Program-made: the position numbers and the translations under genes
NCBI RefSeq assembly: GCF_000204055.1
Contig: NW_006768770.1
Coordinates: forward strand, 1,051,258 to 1,115,257
Direction: 5' to 3'
From: Melampsora larici-populina 98AG31
Taxonomy: Eukaryota; Basidiomycota; Pucciniomycetes; Pucciniales; Melampsoraceae
Length of the DNA: 64,000 nucleotides
Part shown: positions 31,260 to 42,283 of the stretch, piece by piece
Position numbering within the stretch: the stretch's first letter is position 1
Layout of the letters: the number at the start of each line of letters is the position of its first letter
The notes under the pieces: model-generated
Told to the model about the DNA's origin: nothing
What the model saw: the letters and a program-made list of their open reading frames with translations, nothing else
Databases searched by the model: none

Positions 31260-33185
31260 TTACTTTGCCTTTCCTCCGCCACCATATTTAGGACCAACTA
31301 CGTCACGGTCACCCCCTCTGTGATCTTCGCGTCCTCCATCTTTACGCCAAGATCCACCACTTTCAGCTCCTCGGGCATCATAACGCTCCTCCCTATTACT
31401 CCCGCCATTATACAATCCACCTCGACCTCTACCACGGACGTTACGACCTCCACCACGGCGGTCCTCGTAATGGTGATAGCCCGAACTCCCAGGTCCGTCG
31501 TACACTGGCTGACTCGCATAAGGGACATGTTGATTTTGGTAAGGAGAATGGTTGGAGTGTTGGTTCGCGCAAGCCCAAGATCTAGCGTTCGGTTTACCTA
31601 GGTGGTTAGGATGGCTCAGATGGGAGTTGGCGATGGTACCGTTTTGGACAACACTATGAGTGATCAATTCACCGGATATCGGATTGATATTTGACTTGCA
31701 CTCGAAGTCGGCATATGGATTGATGTCGCCAAACCTGGGTTGGAAGCCGTTAAGGCGTTCACTATCCATACGGGCATTTTGCTCAAAGGTCTTGTCACAT
31801 ATGGCCGGGTTTGCAAGCCTTCCATCTTTGTTTCTGATTGTCATCACAGTTGTTCTGACAGCTTGGTCGTAACGAAAGGCCATCGGCCAACATAATCACT
31901 CTGCCTTGATTGCCAAAACGTTCGCTTTGTGGATTAGGAACTTGTCGGCCAGTTTCCCGTGGTCGTAATACCATAAGTAGGCCACAAACAGGTCAAAGGC
32001 TGTTACCCATTCTCCAAATGTCATTTTCCATTCCTCTGGAACATTCAACCCAGTATAACGAGTCTCGTCCTTATCTTTCGCATTTTTGGGTTTGATTCTA
32101 AGCAAGTCTTGTCGCAACCAGACGGGATTGAAAATAGAAAGGGGGACATAGCCATCCATGGGTCTCATCTTATCGTCCCAGTACTTCGATAAGGCAACTA
32201 GACCATGAGTTTGGATACCAGCCTTGCCGACTTCAGCTTTCTTCTTAGTGGTCAATTCTGCTGAGTCTTTGTTAACTTCATCTGCTTCCTTTGTCAGATC
32301 TACGACTTTCTTCTTAGCCGGCACAGTGACACTGGCTGCTGGGTTTGACGCTGGCAATACAGACGCTGCCGTAATAGCGGTTGATGATCTTTGGTTTGGA
32401 TTGCCCGAAGCTGGTTCTTTCGGAACGGCCGACGTAACACCCTGCCTCGCAGGCGAAGACCCAATCGGGTTATTGACGACAATTAAACCGTTCGCCAGGA
32501 GCCAAGAATTCAAACCCCTCGGAGGGCTCTCTCGTACGGCTGTGATGGTGTTCCTACGAGTTGGTGATCGCACTTAACCAACAACAAAGGGTAGAACAAA
32601 TTCATAATCTTAGTTATATTGAACTCTCTGCCAAGCATTTTGAGGCATCACATCTAGTGGCAACACTTCATAGTGGATCAATCGGGAAAACATCGCTCAT
32701 TGCGGCATCACCATAGGTGGGTAATGTGTCTCTGACGGCTTACAGGGTTGTGTAATGACTACGTTGTCTCGTGCGATGATCCCAGCAGAGTACAGAACCG
32801 ATGTTCCAGTATTAACTTGAGGGTCAACAACTACCTCACTTGCCGGTTGAGCAGAATTCTGACTGTTAGAACTAGCGTCTTGTGCCGATGGTGCCGGTAA
32901 AGGTGGGGGGGGTGGTTCGTTTCCTCCAGGAACCGTAAGTGTAACCACCGGTGTCACGACTCCGTCATTCGATACCTGGGTAGCATTCCGACCAGAGGAC
33001 ACTCCGTTACGACGTCCACGTCCGCGACCTCTCCCACATTGGTTAGTTGTGGCCGGACTGATTACTACGGGTTCCGAGTCTGGGGGTGGTACTGATCCAC
33101 CTCTTAGTCTATCACTTGATCTCCTCATCATCTCATTGAATTTTTCTGTGTTAGAATTTTGGTTTGTTGGGTTCGCCATGATCAA
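31260..33185 (-). pseudogene. DIRS/Ngaro gag-like gene with four nonsense codons
   Basis: Continuous frame from ATG at 33185 to the stop near 31260, interrupted by TGA (32699-32697), TAA (32612-32610), TAA (32576-32574) and TGA (31898-31896). The N-terminal third is Pro/Ser/Gln-rich and disordered; the middle part (32150-31900) is globular, with KYWDDKMRPMDGYVPLSIF and WVTAFDLFVAYLWYYD; the C-terminus is RGG-rich (GRNVRGRGRGGLYNGG), suited to binding RNA. This is the structural-protein position of a DIRS-type element. Confidence 0.6.
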
Positions 33186-33539
33186 TTAATGATGTTTAAG
33201 TGAATATGATTTCGAAAATGAGAAGACAAGCTAAAGGAGCTTGTGTCGTGAGAGAGAGAGAAGAGTTGATAGGACTATTTTCCAGACAGGGGCGTGGGAT
33301 AGCGGAAATGGGGAATTGACGCGGAGAGAAATTTCTCCTATGAGGTTAGAAATTTCCACCTTGAGTACCTCCAGGTATGCGTCTAGGAAATTCCCGCTCA
33401 CCGGTATCGGGATATTCCTGTATTACCCATAATCCGACATACGCCCTGTCTCGTGGAAAGAGACGGTACCGTCGTGCCTTTGGGTACCGTCTACCATTTC
33501 ACTACTGCTGCATGATCAACTCCACCTTTATTATAGATG

Positions 33540-33990
33540 ATAATATTGTCCTATACAAGCTTTTAGAATGTCTTGTAAAAAATGCAAACATCCTGGAGCT
33601 CCAGTGGACCAAATGGCATTGTCAGTGGTTTGAATTGGCCGTACTTGCACATGAGCACTAGGAATTTTTCAGCATCTAATAATAAATTTACAAGCTCCAT
33701 TTTCAACAGGAGAGGGTATTTTTTCTTCACCGTGACGGCATTGAGTTTCCTATAGTCAAAGCATGGTTGTAAATTACCACCCTTTTTGCCTGTGAATAGT
33801 ACCAGAGCCACCCATGGTGCAGTAGTTCTTCAAATGGTGCCATTCAAAAGTCCTTTCTTCAGCATTTCTGATACTTCAATTTCTTCTGGTGACAAGTGGA
33901 TAACTTTTCCAGCCTGTGGAGTTGCACCAGGAATGAGGTTGACCTTGAAATCATATGGTCTGTGTGGCCCATACCGGAATTGCTCCGCTC
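33540..33990 (-). pseudogene. Upstream RT fragment of the outer Ty3/gypsy element
   Basis: Minus-strand reading gives the start of a reverse transcriptase: YDFKVNLIPGATP, then HLSPEEIEVSEMLKKGL, WVALVLFTGKKGG, FDYRKLNAVTVKKKYPL, LTMPFGPLELQ and a damaged catalytic box (DNIIIYN in place of YxDDILIYS, preceded by a TAG). It stops near 33540 at the DIRS/Ngaro border and resumes at about 20265 with the next RT segment, so this fragment and 19306-20265 are halves of one element. Confidence 0.7.
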
Positions 33991-34260
33991 CTTATAGTGG
34001 TTGCGGAGCAATAGTGGAGCACTCAAGGCCTCCACTATATATACCAATATATATAGCGGGGCCTTCTCTCAGCACACAAGTAGGGAAAAATCTCATAGCA
34101 GAGCTTTTGCTCTGCAACTTTCCTGGACTGCATTTCCTGTGCTATATGCAGAGGAAACCCACAAAAACCCTGTACCCATTTGCAACACTCAATCTCAGCT
34201 CCAATTCCTACCACATGAATCACCTCACAAACTCCATCATTTAAAATATGTGCAGCAGCA

Positions 34261-34860
34261 CCAATGCAACATTTCAAACAACAGGAAACAGTTTCATATT
34301 AATCAATTTTTACAAAAGCAATCTTAAAACAAGCCTACTTCAAAGAAAATTCAAACCCTAGTACAAATTGATTAACACAAACACCTTCTTCTGGATTCAA
34401 CCCAATTATCTCTTCCATCAAGCCTATTCCATCCAAACAAATCATAAATAATAGATTACCAAACCTTAGACATGAAACAAGAGATTTTTTAGGTACTTCA
34501 AATTTGGATCAAACTGTTTTAGAAAGACATGAGAGTTTGAGTTTGCATGATAAGTTAGGTATCTAACTTAGGTATCAAGAGGCAATGGCATTGAACATCA
34601 AGAAAGTCATCTTGAATAATAATCAAGTTTATCACCTCAATCTAATGAAGGGTTAGATGGGTGCAAACATCAAACTCCTGGAGCCAGTCCATCTAATTAT
34701 TGGAAAAGAGAACAAGAGAACAATCAACAAGACAAGCTTGATAGACATCAAGATTGGTATAGGGATTTAGATTCATTGGATTTGAATGTGAATCTTTTGA
34801 ATCAAGGCAGAAACAACACTGGACCAATTACAATAAAAAAGTGTCAGAGAAGCTGGTAGC
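34261..34860 (+). pseudogene. Decayed protein-coding fragment, unknown
   Basis: One frame (34261-34563) reads protein-like, including RLPNLRHETRDFLGTSNLD and ERHESLSLHDKLGI, with stops TAA and TGA near 34300-34371. A 13-nt tandem duplication (TTAGGTATCTAAC then TTAGGTATC, 34553-34574) then ends it. A second protein-like stretch follows in another frame (about 34645-34860, with SNYWKREQENNQQDKLDR and DLDSLDLNVNLLNQ). I do not recognise the protein. It looks like a dead host-gene piece or captured fragment. Confidence 0.4.
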
Positions 34861-35381
34861 GTAACTTTTTCACACATCTAATGGGACACTTTCTGTTAGA
34901 TGTGGTGATCTATGCTGCCAGATCCTGGAGTTTGTGATAACTTTGTATAGCTACGTTTGTAGTGGTAGCTGGATTTTTACATCTACACTAACAGTCATCA
35001 AGATCTGATTTTAGCGGTTAGCTTTGGTTAGCGTACCCCTACACTGATTTAAGGACTTCACCCCCTGAAGGTGAAAATACCTGACATAGATTGATGTTGA
35101 GATGAGGAGCACATTCTGTGAGTCAGTGTGAGTTCTTTGATTGATATTCCCAAATTGCACTTCTGTCTCTCTCCCTGTTTGAGTTCAGATTTCATTTTCA
35201 GAAACGTGCCCAAGACTTCAACTTGATTGTTCAACTTAATTCAACCTATGAAAAGCTATTCAGACTCCAGTTACATTGTACTTAGCAAGACTTTTTAACA
35301 ATCAGCTCTTTATATTCATTATAAGATTTCTATCAATCCTACATGATCCACCTCACCAGTCCATTTCTTATTGCTTATCAC
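34861..35381. other. Intergenic repeat debris
   Basis: Contains several GTAGCG/GCTAC motifs (34855-35050) resembling those at 37215-37370, perhaps an old MITE family. No gene. Confidence 0.3.
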
Positions 35382-36116
35382 CTAAATTGCTTCATCCTCA
35401 TCAATCAGTTGTTGGTCTGACCTTCTACCTATTCCCCATTTTGCATTGCTATTATTGGTCTTAAGGATTTTGTTGAGGCTTTTTATCAGCTGGGGGATGG
35501 ATGTTACCTCTCCAGAAATATTTTTGGGCTCCTGCTGGTTCAGTGTGAGAGAAGCGTCAGACTTTGGGTGTAGGCTCTGTTTAGGTGGAGCACAATTGCT
35601 CTGCTGATTATGTTTTGGTGCTTGGGTTGATCCTGGAGCATGTTTTGATGCAGCTAAGGCATAAGTTCCTTTTGGATGGTGTGTTGTTGGTTGTTGCTGC
35701 TGGTTTGGGATAATAGCAGACACCAATTTTGCCATTTGGTTGGTAAGTGTGTCAACTTCTTCTGACAGCCCTTCATGTTGGAATTCAAACTGTGCGTCTG
35801 ATGCAAAGGAAGATGGGGTAGGAGCTGTTTGGCAACTTGGATCAAACACTACATGTTGTGCTTCCATGATGTTTGCCTGATCTTGGATCAGTCTGGCGAC
35901 CATGAGGATGTCAGCTGCCAACTATATGTCAACATTGACCAACTTCATGTGTTTTGATTTTGATACCAGAGCAGACTTGGATATGTCCAAAAGCTTCTGG
36001 ACCAAAATGTCAAGTGGTTTTGATGCGTCTCCGGATCCACCTGGGAACAATCTAGCAATACTGATTGAATGAGGGGTTCTGCTTATGTCCTTGGCCTCAT
36101 TGTGAGGGCTGGGCAA
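35382..36116 (-). pseudogene. LINE ORF1-like fragment
   Basis: A minus-strand frame of 245 codons, broken by one TAG at 35924-35922. It contains PLDILVQKLLDISKSAL, then a helical part (LAADILMVARLIQDQANIMEA) and a short heptad-like segment (LTNQMAKLVSAI), then a Gln/Pro/Lys-rich tail. Composition resembles the ORF1 product of fungal LINE elements (RNA-binding, coiled coil). The only support besides composition is the LINE ORF2 tail next to it. Confidence 0.4.
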
Positions 36117-36437
36117 GGGGGCTTGTTGTCTATGTTGTTTTATTGAGCTCTTGTGTTTGAAACAGGACCAGTGAGAGCTTGATAGGGGATTGTGACCCTA
36201 TCAAGGGTCTTCAAGGGTGGTGGACATGTCTTAGGTGTGCTTGTTGGTGTCTGGCCCATCAGGTCAGACCAGACCAAACCATCCATTGCATTGCCATACA
36301 ATTTTTTTTCTTGAAAAATGCTCTTGATTTCGCATATTGCACTAATTCTCTATATATATACTACTGTATAACTGGAGGAATTACAAATTCTGGTGAATTT
36401 TCTTTTGTACCAGACTATCAAGCCTGGGCAATAGACT

Positions 36438-37110
36438 CTAAGTGGAAAAACATGCCCCATAACAATGTACAAAGCAATTTGGAAAGGAGATATAGAAAGG
36501 AAATAGCATAGGTAACAATGTATCATTATGAAATGAATTATCCAAGTATGTTTTTATATGGGTGAATCTTCTAGTGTCTTGTATAAACTGAGCCAAGTAT
36601 GGGAAGACTTGGGGCGTGTCTAATAGTGCAGCAGCTAAATTTGTATTGATTTTGATCTTCTCCGTTTTCAGTTTTCTTCTGAATGCTTGGTGTTGTTTTG
36701 AGTATTTCTTGCAATAGATCAGGAAGTGGGTGGGTGTTTCAATTGCTGAGCATCCTTCACACCTGTTTCTTTTGGAGACACCTATTATGTGTAGGTGTTT
36801 CTTCAATGGGCAATGGCCACATCAAAGTTGAAATATTGCCGCTGTGTGTCCTTTTTCTAAATTGTTCAATGCATCAGCTATCCATGGTCCTTTGGTTTTG
36901 TATGGAGCTTTAGTAGAACCTGCTCCCCTGGTACAAAATAGACCCCTCGTGTGGCAAAGCAGACCCCCTAGGCTGAAAGGTAAAGTCATGTGTTTGGATT
37001 TGCCTTCCGCTGTGTCTTTTGCCGCTTGGTCTGCTTGTCGCCATACAATGACTTGTCATCCCAAGCGGTCAATCCACCCTGGATATGTATTGGGGTCCGG
37101 GGGTCCTTTG
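36438..37110 (-). pseudogene. LINE ORF2 3' fragment (RNase H and Cys motif)
   Basis: The minus strand gives the end of a LINE RNase H (QADQAAKDTAEGKSKH near 37000), then QLRCGHCPLKKHLHIIGV and a C-x2-C-x6-H-type motif (RCEGCSAIETPTHFLIYC) followed by FRRKLKTEKIKI. This arrangement closes ORF2 of Tad1/Jockey-like LINEs. The 5' part is missing, as expected from truncated reverse transcription, and frames shift near 36850-36960. Confidence 0.6.
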
Positions 37111-37221
37111 TCCATCAGAACACGCAACAAAGATAGAAAGAGGGTGGTAAGTGAGATGAATTCCAGCTACCCTACGCAGAGTCTCGGGAAATCTCCAGCT
37201 AACCAAATTTTGGCCTTGTAG

Positions 37222-38124
37222 CGTAGTGTAGAGGTGCCAAAATCAGCTGCAGTAGCTCGTAGTGTATTGTAACTTGACAAGCTACACTATCATAAGGGTC
37301 AGATTTTGTTAACTTCATACAGCTACACTACACAAAACACACGGTAGCGTGTTGTAGCGTAGTTGCCTCAGCGCTGGTTAAGCTTAGCTTCATACTCATC
37401 TTCATTTCATTGAGGTGGAGGCTTTATTCATCGAATGAACACAAACAAGATGTACAACCAAAGAGAGAAGCAGGTCAAACGTGCAAATGTACTCTTTGTT
37501 GACATGTAGAACGTGATTTGCACGACAAGGAAAATCACGGTAAACTATCTCACCGAAGAATGACTTTGTAGGACGTAAAAGGGACACGGAAGAAGGGTCA
37601 ACCATACCTACCAAACTTTCAGCATCAATAGGAATTGTGTTTGCCCGTTGATCATGAGTTGCTATCAGTGAATGCTACAGAGGTGAACAAAGAAGAACAA
37701 TGAATTCGGAGTAAGGTATTACGCAAATGACATCCTTGAAAACGTTCTTCATCAATGTTTGTCCTTCAGTTCTGAATGAATGCTGGTCGACAACGATTCA
37801 TGACCCATGACCACGCACGCCCACGGGCCCTTGTTTGTTTCACGGCTTAACTTCAGTTTTCCCTGCAGTTGGCTATCACATCATCACGTCGACATTGGGC
37901 TTGACCGATAAATCAGGCGAAGCGCTGAGACTTTGTTCAATTAGAGACCGTTATTATAGTGCCCTGTGAGTTCGAACTTCCGAAGATCCCCCCTGCTGTG
38001 AAAGCCTTCCCATTGGTTTGTTCTAGTGGAGACAGATGATCAGAGACACATTGTCATCTTCAAGGAGTAGAAGCGTCTTCATCGGTGAGCGTCTCCACTG
38101 CGTATTTATCAAAATATCAAAATC
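37222..38124. other. Promoter side of the monooxygenase gene
   Basis: No exon found. 37215-37370 holds short GCTACACTA-type repeats in both orientations; the rest is the presumed upstream region of the monooxygenase. Confidence 0.35.
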
Positions 38125-40139
38125 ATGCCATCTCGATCCCTTCCCTCCCAAGTCTCAGTTCTTATTGTTGGGGGTGGCCCGTGAGTGGTGGTCCGCTTTC
38201 TATCGAATGCTTATTGCCAAACTGATCAATCTTACAAACAGCACCGGTCTTGCTCTTGCATGTACTTTAATCAACAAAGGAGTACCTTACTCTTCGGTTC
38301 TCATTGTCGATAAAGAGTCTGCCACTCATCAAGAAACTCGCCGCTACCAGAGTCGTGCGACAGCAATCCATTCACGAACGCTAGAGTGTCTAGAAGAGGG
38401 CGTTGATGATAGTACTTCTCCATCACCCACGAGACCTACTGATGGCGAGCCTCTTGATTTGTTACCTTTGGATGAAACTATCAAATCTACCGTTCAGACG
38501 ATCCTTAATCGAGCTAGGATTGTTGATACGTTGCGCATCCGTGAACCGAATCAATCGAAAATCATATTGGAAACCTCACTCAGTCTTCTCGAATCGGAAA
38601 CCAGATATCCATTCATAACTGTTCATCCGCAGGGAAATACCGAAACAGTCCTTGAAGCTCGTCTAAATACTCTAGGAGGACAATTACAACGCGAATGGTC
38701 ATTTGAGAGCTTCACTACTGATGACGAGGTAAGCTGAACTGGTTTGATAGATAACGAGAGAAGCTTAAATTGCAACCGAACTGTGTTCTGTGATGTCCAG
38801 ACTAAAATCGGAGCACCCGTCAAGGTGAAGCTATTACATATTAGTGGAGAGTATGCCGAGGTAGAGACTACCATCCTGGTGGGCGCCGATGGGGCTCGCT
38901 CCAAAGTCCGCACAGCTAGTCAAATCGAATTTCTTGGATACTCTTATGTGCGTATAGAGCTTTTGTTTTAATGATTCTGAACATCTCATTGAGAATTTTT
39001 CGAATTGAAAGCCTCATACACTGGCTCTTGGGGATGTCAAATTTAAATCACCAAATTGGCCATATGTGAGTGCTTTTATTACCTGTGGTAATTCTTTTCT
39101 GATCTAACGTGGGTTTGACACATCTATGATCACAAGTTCATGGAAGAAGGTTGGAATGGTTATGAAGGGTCTCAATTCTGGGGTAGTAATGGCTGGCTAC
39201 TGTGAGTATCATGCGCAAGACATGTTCAAAATAATTCGTACAAAATTGATTGACTACAAGTTATTTTGTAAACTTTTTTTTTGATAAACCGTTCTAGATT
39301 CATCCCACTTCCCGATAAATCTGTTCGTATGGTTGCTGATTTCCAACCTATGAGTGATTTGAAAACGGAGAATAAACATGGGGAGTATCGAAAGGGTCCT
39401 ACTCAAGCTGAACTTCAGGAATTTGTGAACAAGCGTGGACCTAAGGTGATGTCAGATGATGAACCCAACAAAATGTGAGCATTTCGAGAGAGCTTTGAAA
39501 GAAATTGCGGTATACTTGTTCTGTGATTAGATAGACTTACCAACTCCTCCGAATTTTAGCATCGAGGTTAAGTGGTCTAGTACTTTCCAAATCTCACATC
39601 GGATTGCTCCTTCTTTCATTAAAGGTCCTGTATGTTTGATTGGAGATTCTGCTCATATTCACGCTCCAGCAGGAGGGCAAGGTGATCATACACTGAATCA
39701 GAAGTCTTGATTTATGCATCTACACACTGAAGCTCTTTGTCCTTTTTGCTTATCTTCTAGGAATGAATATAGGAGTGCAAGACGCCGTGAGCCTTGGTGT
39801 GAGTGAAATTGATTATCTTGACCTCTGAAACTGCAAAGGCTTGGAATAATGAATATATTCATTCATCTATAGATAACTCTCAGCGAATTTTTCCATTCAT
39901 CATCAACTATAACAGATGAATCAACTTTAATGCTTACTGACAAACTCAATCAATGGGCATCAAAACGTCATGAATTCGCCACTCAAGTTCTTAAACTTTC
40001 AGATAAATTATTTCGTACTATTACTTCACGTAATTGGTTTTTCATTTGGATTAGAAACCTGATTTATCCGATTTTGGCATGGTTTCCTAAGCTTATTAAA
40101 AAACAACTTAAGCAGATTGCTGGATTGAATTATCGTTAG
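38125..40139 (+). CDS. FAD-dependent aromatic-ring monooxygenase-like
   Basis: Nine exons: 38125-38180, 38242-38728, 38801-38947, 39012-39065, 39137-39201, 39298-39474, 39560-39681, 39761-39798, 39873-40139; 470 aa, in frame throughout. The first two exons join to LIVGGGPTGLALA (residues 14-25), the Rossmann GxGxxG motif that binds FAD ADP. GADGARSKVR (210-218) is the DG motif, and IGDSAHIHAPAGGQGMN (355 on) is the GD motif touching the FAD ribityl. This is the group A flavoprotein hydroxylase fold (PHBH/phenol 2-monooxygenase type), using NAD(P)H and oxygen. The basic aromatic C-terminus (FFIWIRNLIYPILAW) could be a membrane anchor. It lacks the thioredoxin-like C-terminal domain of phenol hydroxylase. 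Substrate unknown. Confidence 0.85.
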
Positions 40140-40921
40140 GGATAGTTTTTTTTTCTTTTGAATCTTTTGTTTTTGATATCATCTGTGTTTGTATCTGATG
40201 TGAGCTTATTGAGGAATGTATTATGTGGATCAAGAACAATATCATTTGGTTAAGCATACCTATGTAAATCGGCAACCGCACCACTGTAGAACTGAATAAT
40301 AATACACCTGCAATAGTGAATGGGACCTGATTATACAGTCAATTTGATTCTTGATCCCCATAAACCTTCTCTGATACAACAAGACTCATTTCATTCAACT
40401 TGATTCTTCCTCAATACCTAGTTCTGTTACCTCCTTTGATCGTTCCAGTCATCATTTCTTGCTGATTAGTAAATCCTTTTGTATATCTTGTCAGTGGTAT
40501 ATATTTGGGTTTCCTGGATTGAAACACTTTGACATCAGTAAGATAGATTACCAATGTCCTCTTTTTGGGTGAAGTGGGATTACACTTGAGTTTGGGAAGA
40601 TGAAAGAGGCATGATGTTCACATTTAATCAATTAGCTATAGTCTCTTCCCATGATAACAATAGCAATCTGATTTTTGTTGCTTTGAGGTTGGTGAATCAT
40701 TTGGTTGAAACCGTTTGTAATTGTTTCTTTTTGTATGATTGAAATATTCCAATTTTTGAGTCACAAACACTCATTTATTCAACTTGATTTTTTATCAGGA
40801 AAAATCATTGTTTTTAAGATCTGGTGTTAAGTGACTTCCTTTCTTGTATAAGCATTGTTGACATGTGAAAAGCTTATATTTCACAAAAACAGACATACAC
40901 ATGATTGATCATTGCATTTGA
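40140..40921. other. Downstream region of the monooxygenase, no gene
   Basis: T-rich 3' flank after the TAG at 40137-40139. No exon seen. Confidence 0.4.
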
Positions 40922-40923
40922 TA

Positions 40924-41017
40924 GTGGTGCTCAAAGTTGACCCAGTTGACTTTTTGGCTGTGAGATGTCAACAAATGTCAACTTGATACACAAAGTTACT
41001 GCCAATTTGAGCACCAC
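40924..41017. mobile_element. 94-bp TA-flanked MITE
   Basis: Ends are GTGGTGCTCAAA and TTTGAGCACCAC, a perfect 12-bp terminal inverted repeat, flanked by TA on both sides (40922-40923 and 41018-41019). The size, ends and TA duplication suggest a Tc1/mariner-type MITE. It carries no coding sequence. Confidence 0.65.
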
Positions 41018-41019
41018 TA

Positions 41020-41913
41020 ATAGCCACTAATGCATAAAATGACTGAAAATGCAGATTTAATGTATTTCCAATTGCTCGCTGCCCTAAATTTAATCACTTT
41101 TATCACACAAAAATCAAGCTCAACAAAGCCCCTCACAAGTGTGTTGGCCATGCCCCCAAACAGGGACTTAGGACATACTCAAGTTTTTGGTGTGAGTAGG
41201 GAAGCTCCAAGACTTCAATGTATTTTTCAAAATTTCCCTCCACATCTCTCCACAAAAAAAATGTGTATTGTGTATTTGGCAAAAGTGCCATGCAGCACAC
41301 ATATGAGCTCCAATCTCAATTCCCAATAGGGGTTGCTTTGAGGTTGAACCCATAAAGGTTGGACAGATACTCATAATTTGTCATTTTTTGTGAAATGCCT
41401 TTGGGAGAGTGGTTTTGAGAATGTTCAGCTAGTTCAGAAATTTTGCTGCATGTGAGTGTGCCAATTCCAAGCCAGCTGTGTGAGCTTGGTCTTGAAGCTG
41501 GATGGTTCTTTTCTGAAAAAGAGCAATACATGTTACATTTTTGACCAAAATGTAATGTTTAGTCATTCAGATTCAGCCACATTGGAGATTCTCTATGAAG
41601 GACCAACTGCACTTTTGGAGCTGGCACTATTGGACAGCTATTGGACATAATCTTGGCAAATGTGGTGACTTCATCAACACCTCTGTCTACAATTATTATC
41701 TAAGCAAGTCTCTTGATTGACTCTTTGCTGCAATTTGGTCACTATTGATCTTATAAGTTTTACCACACACTAGCTTGCAGAGAACCCACCCTGGGCCTTT
41801 CAGTATAGATTAAGGCCCACAATGGGCAGCCTCCAAATGTACATAAGTTTTGTTCTTTGTCTCAACCAGGTCCCGCAGTCCCTGTTGCTGTTATACAATT
41901 TTTAAGTGTCTAA
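41020..41913. other. Intergenic region, no gene seen
   Basis: Open frames of 60-100 codons without gene-like features on either strand. Confidence 0.35.
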
Positions 41914-42280
41914 GGGCCCGTTCGGCTGGAACCCAAAAACGGTTTTTGGTCAAAAGCACCACCAAAGCCAAAAACCGTTTTTGGGTCAAAACAGTTTTTG
42001 ATTTTCATCAAAAACACAGGCGTTCGGTAACTTTGTTTGATCAAAAACAAAAACCGTTTTTGATCAAAAAATCTTCAAGTTTGAAAAACAGCCCTGAGGC
42101 TGTTTTTGAGACCAAAAAGTGTTTTTGCCCTTATTTGCCCCTCCATTTTGATCTTTCTTTGACCTATTTGGTCGACTGTTCGGTAAATGAAAAAGCCGAA
42201 TTTTGAGTTTTTCAATCCGCCCCTTGAACGAAAAATCGTTTTTATGTAACGAATTTTTGGAAAACCAGCCGAACGGGCCC
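41914..42280. mobile_element. 367-bp Tourist-like MITE
   Basis: Ends in a perfect 16-bp inverted repeat, GGGCCCGTTCGGCTGG and its complement, flanked by the 3-bp direct repeat TAA (41911-41913 and 42281-42283). TAA duplications and GGGCCCGTT-type ends fit PIF/Harbinger (Tourist) MITEs. The interior repeats AAAAACCGTTTTTG several times, a small self-complementary motif. Confidence 0.8.
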
Positions 42281-42283
42281 TAA

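Larger units (their letters stand above)
20290..33530 (-). mobile_element. DIRS/Ngaro-type tyrosine-recombinase retroelement, inactivated
   Basis: Minus-strand order is gag-like ORF (33185-31260), RT-RNase H (30948-29167) and tyrosine recombinase (28144-20713, interrupted). A recombinase in place of an integrase, no protease, and no methyltransferase domain visible between RNase H and recombinase favour the Ngaro branch over DIRS proper. The reading frames hold eight nonsense codons yet no frameshift. Two later insertions lie inside: a complete LTR element (21411-27799) and a foldback element (28218-29033). Ends are approximate, set where the flanking gypsy pol resumes; I could not identify the split direct repeats. 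A 10-bp inverted repeat (AGACGGTACC/GGTACCGTCT) near 33460-33495 lies close to the 5' end. Confidence 0.7.

Noticed and set aside
31245..32577. Plus-strand ORFs of 60-118 codons inside the gag-like region
   Set aside because: Antisense shadows of the minus-strand gag frame.
29167..33185. Reading the in-frame TGA and TAA codons of the DIRS/Ngaro element as recoding
   Set aside because: Three different genes are hit at non-conserved places, TAA is involved as well as TGA, and host genes in the window use TGA as a normal stop; decay is the simpler explanation.
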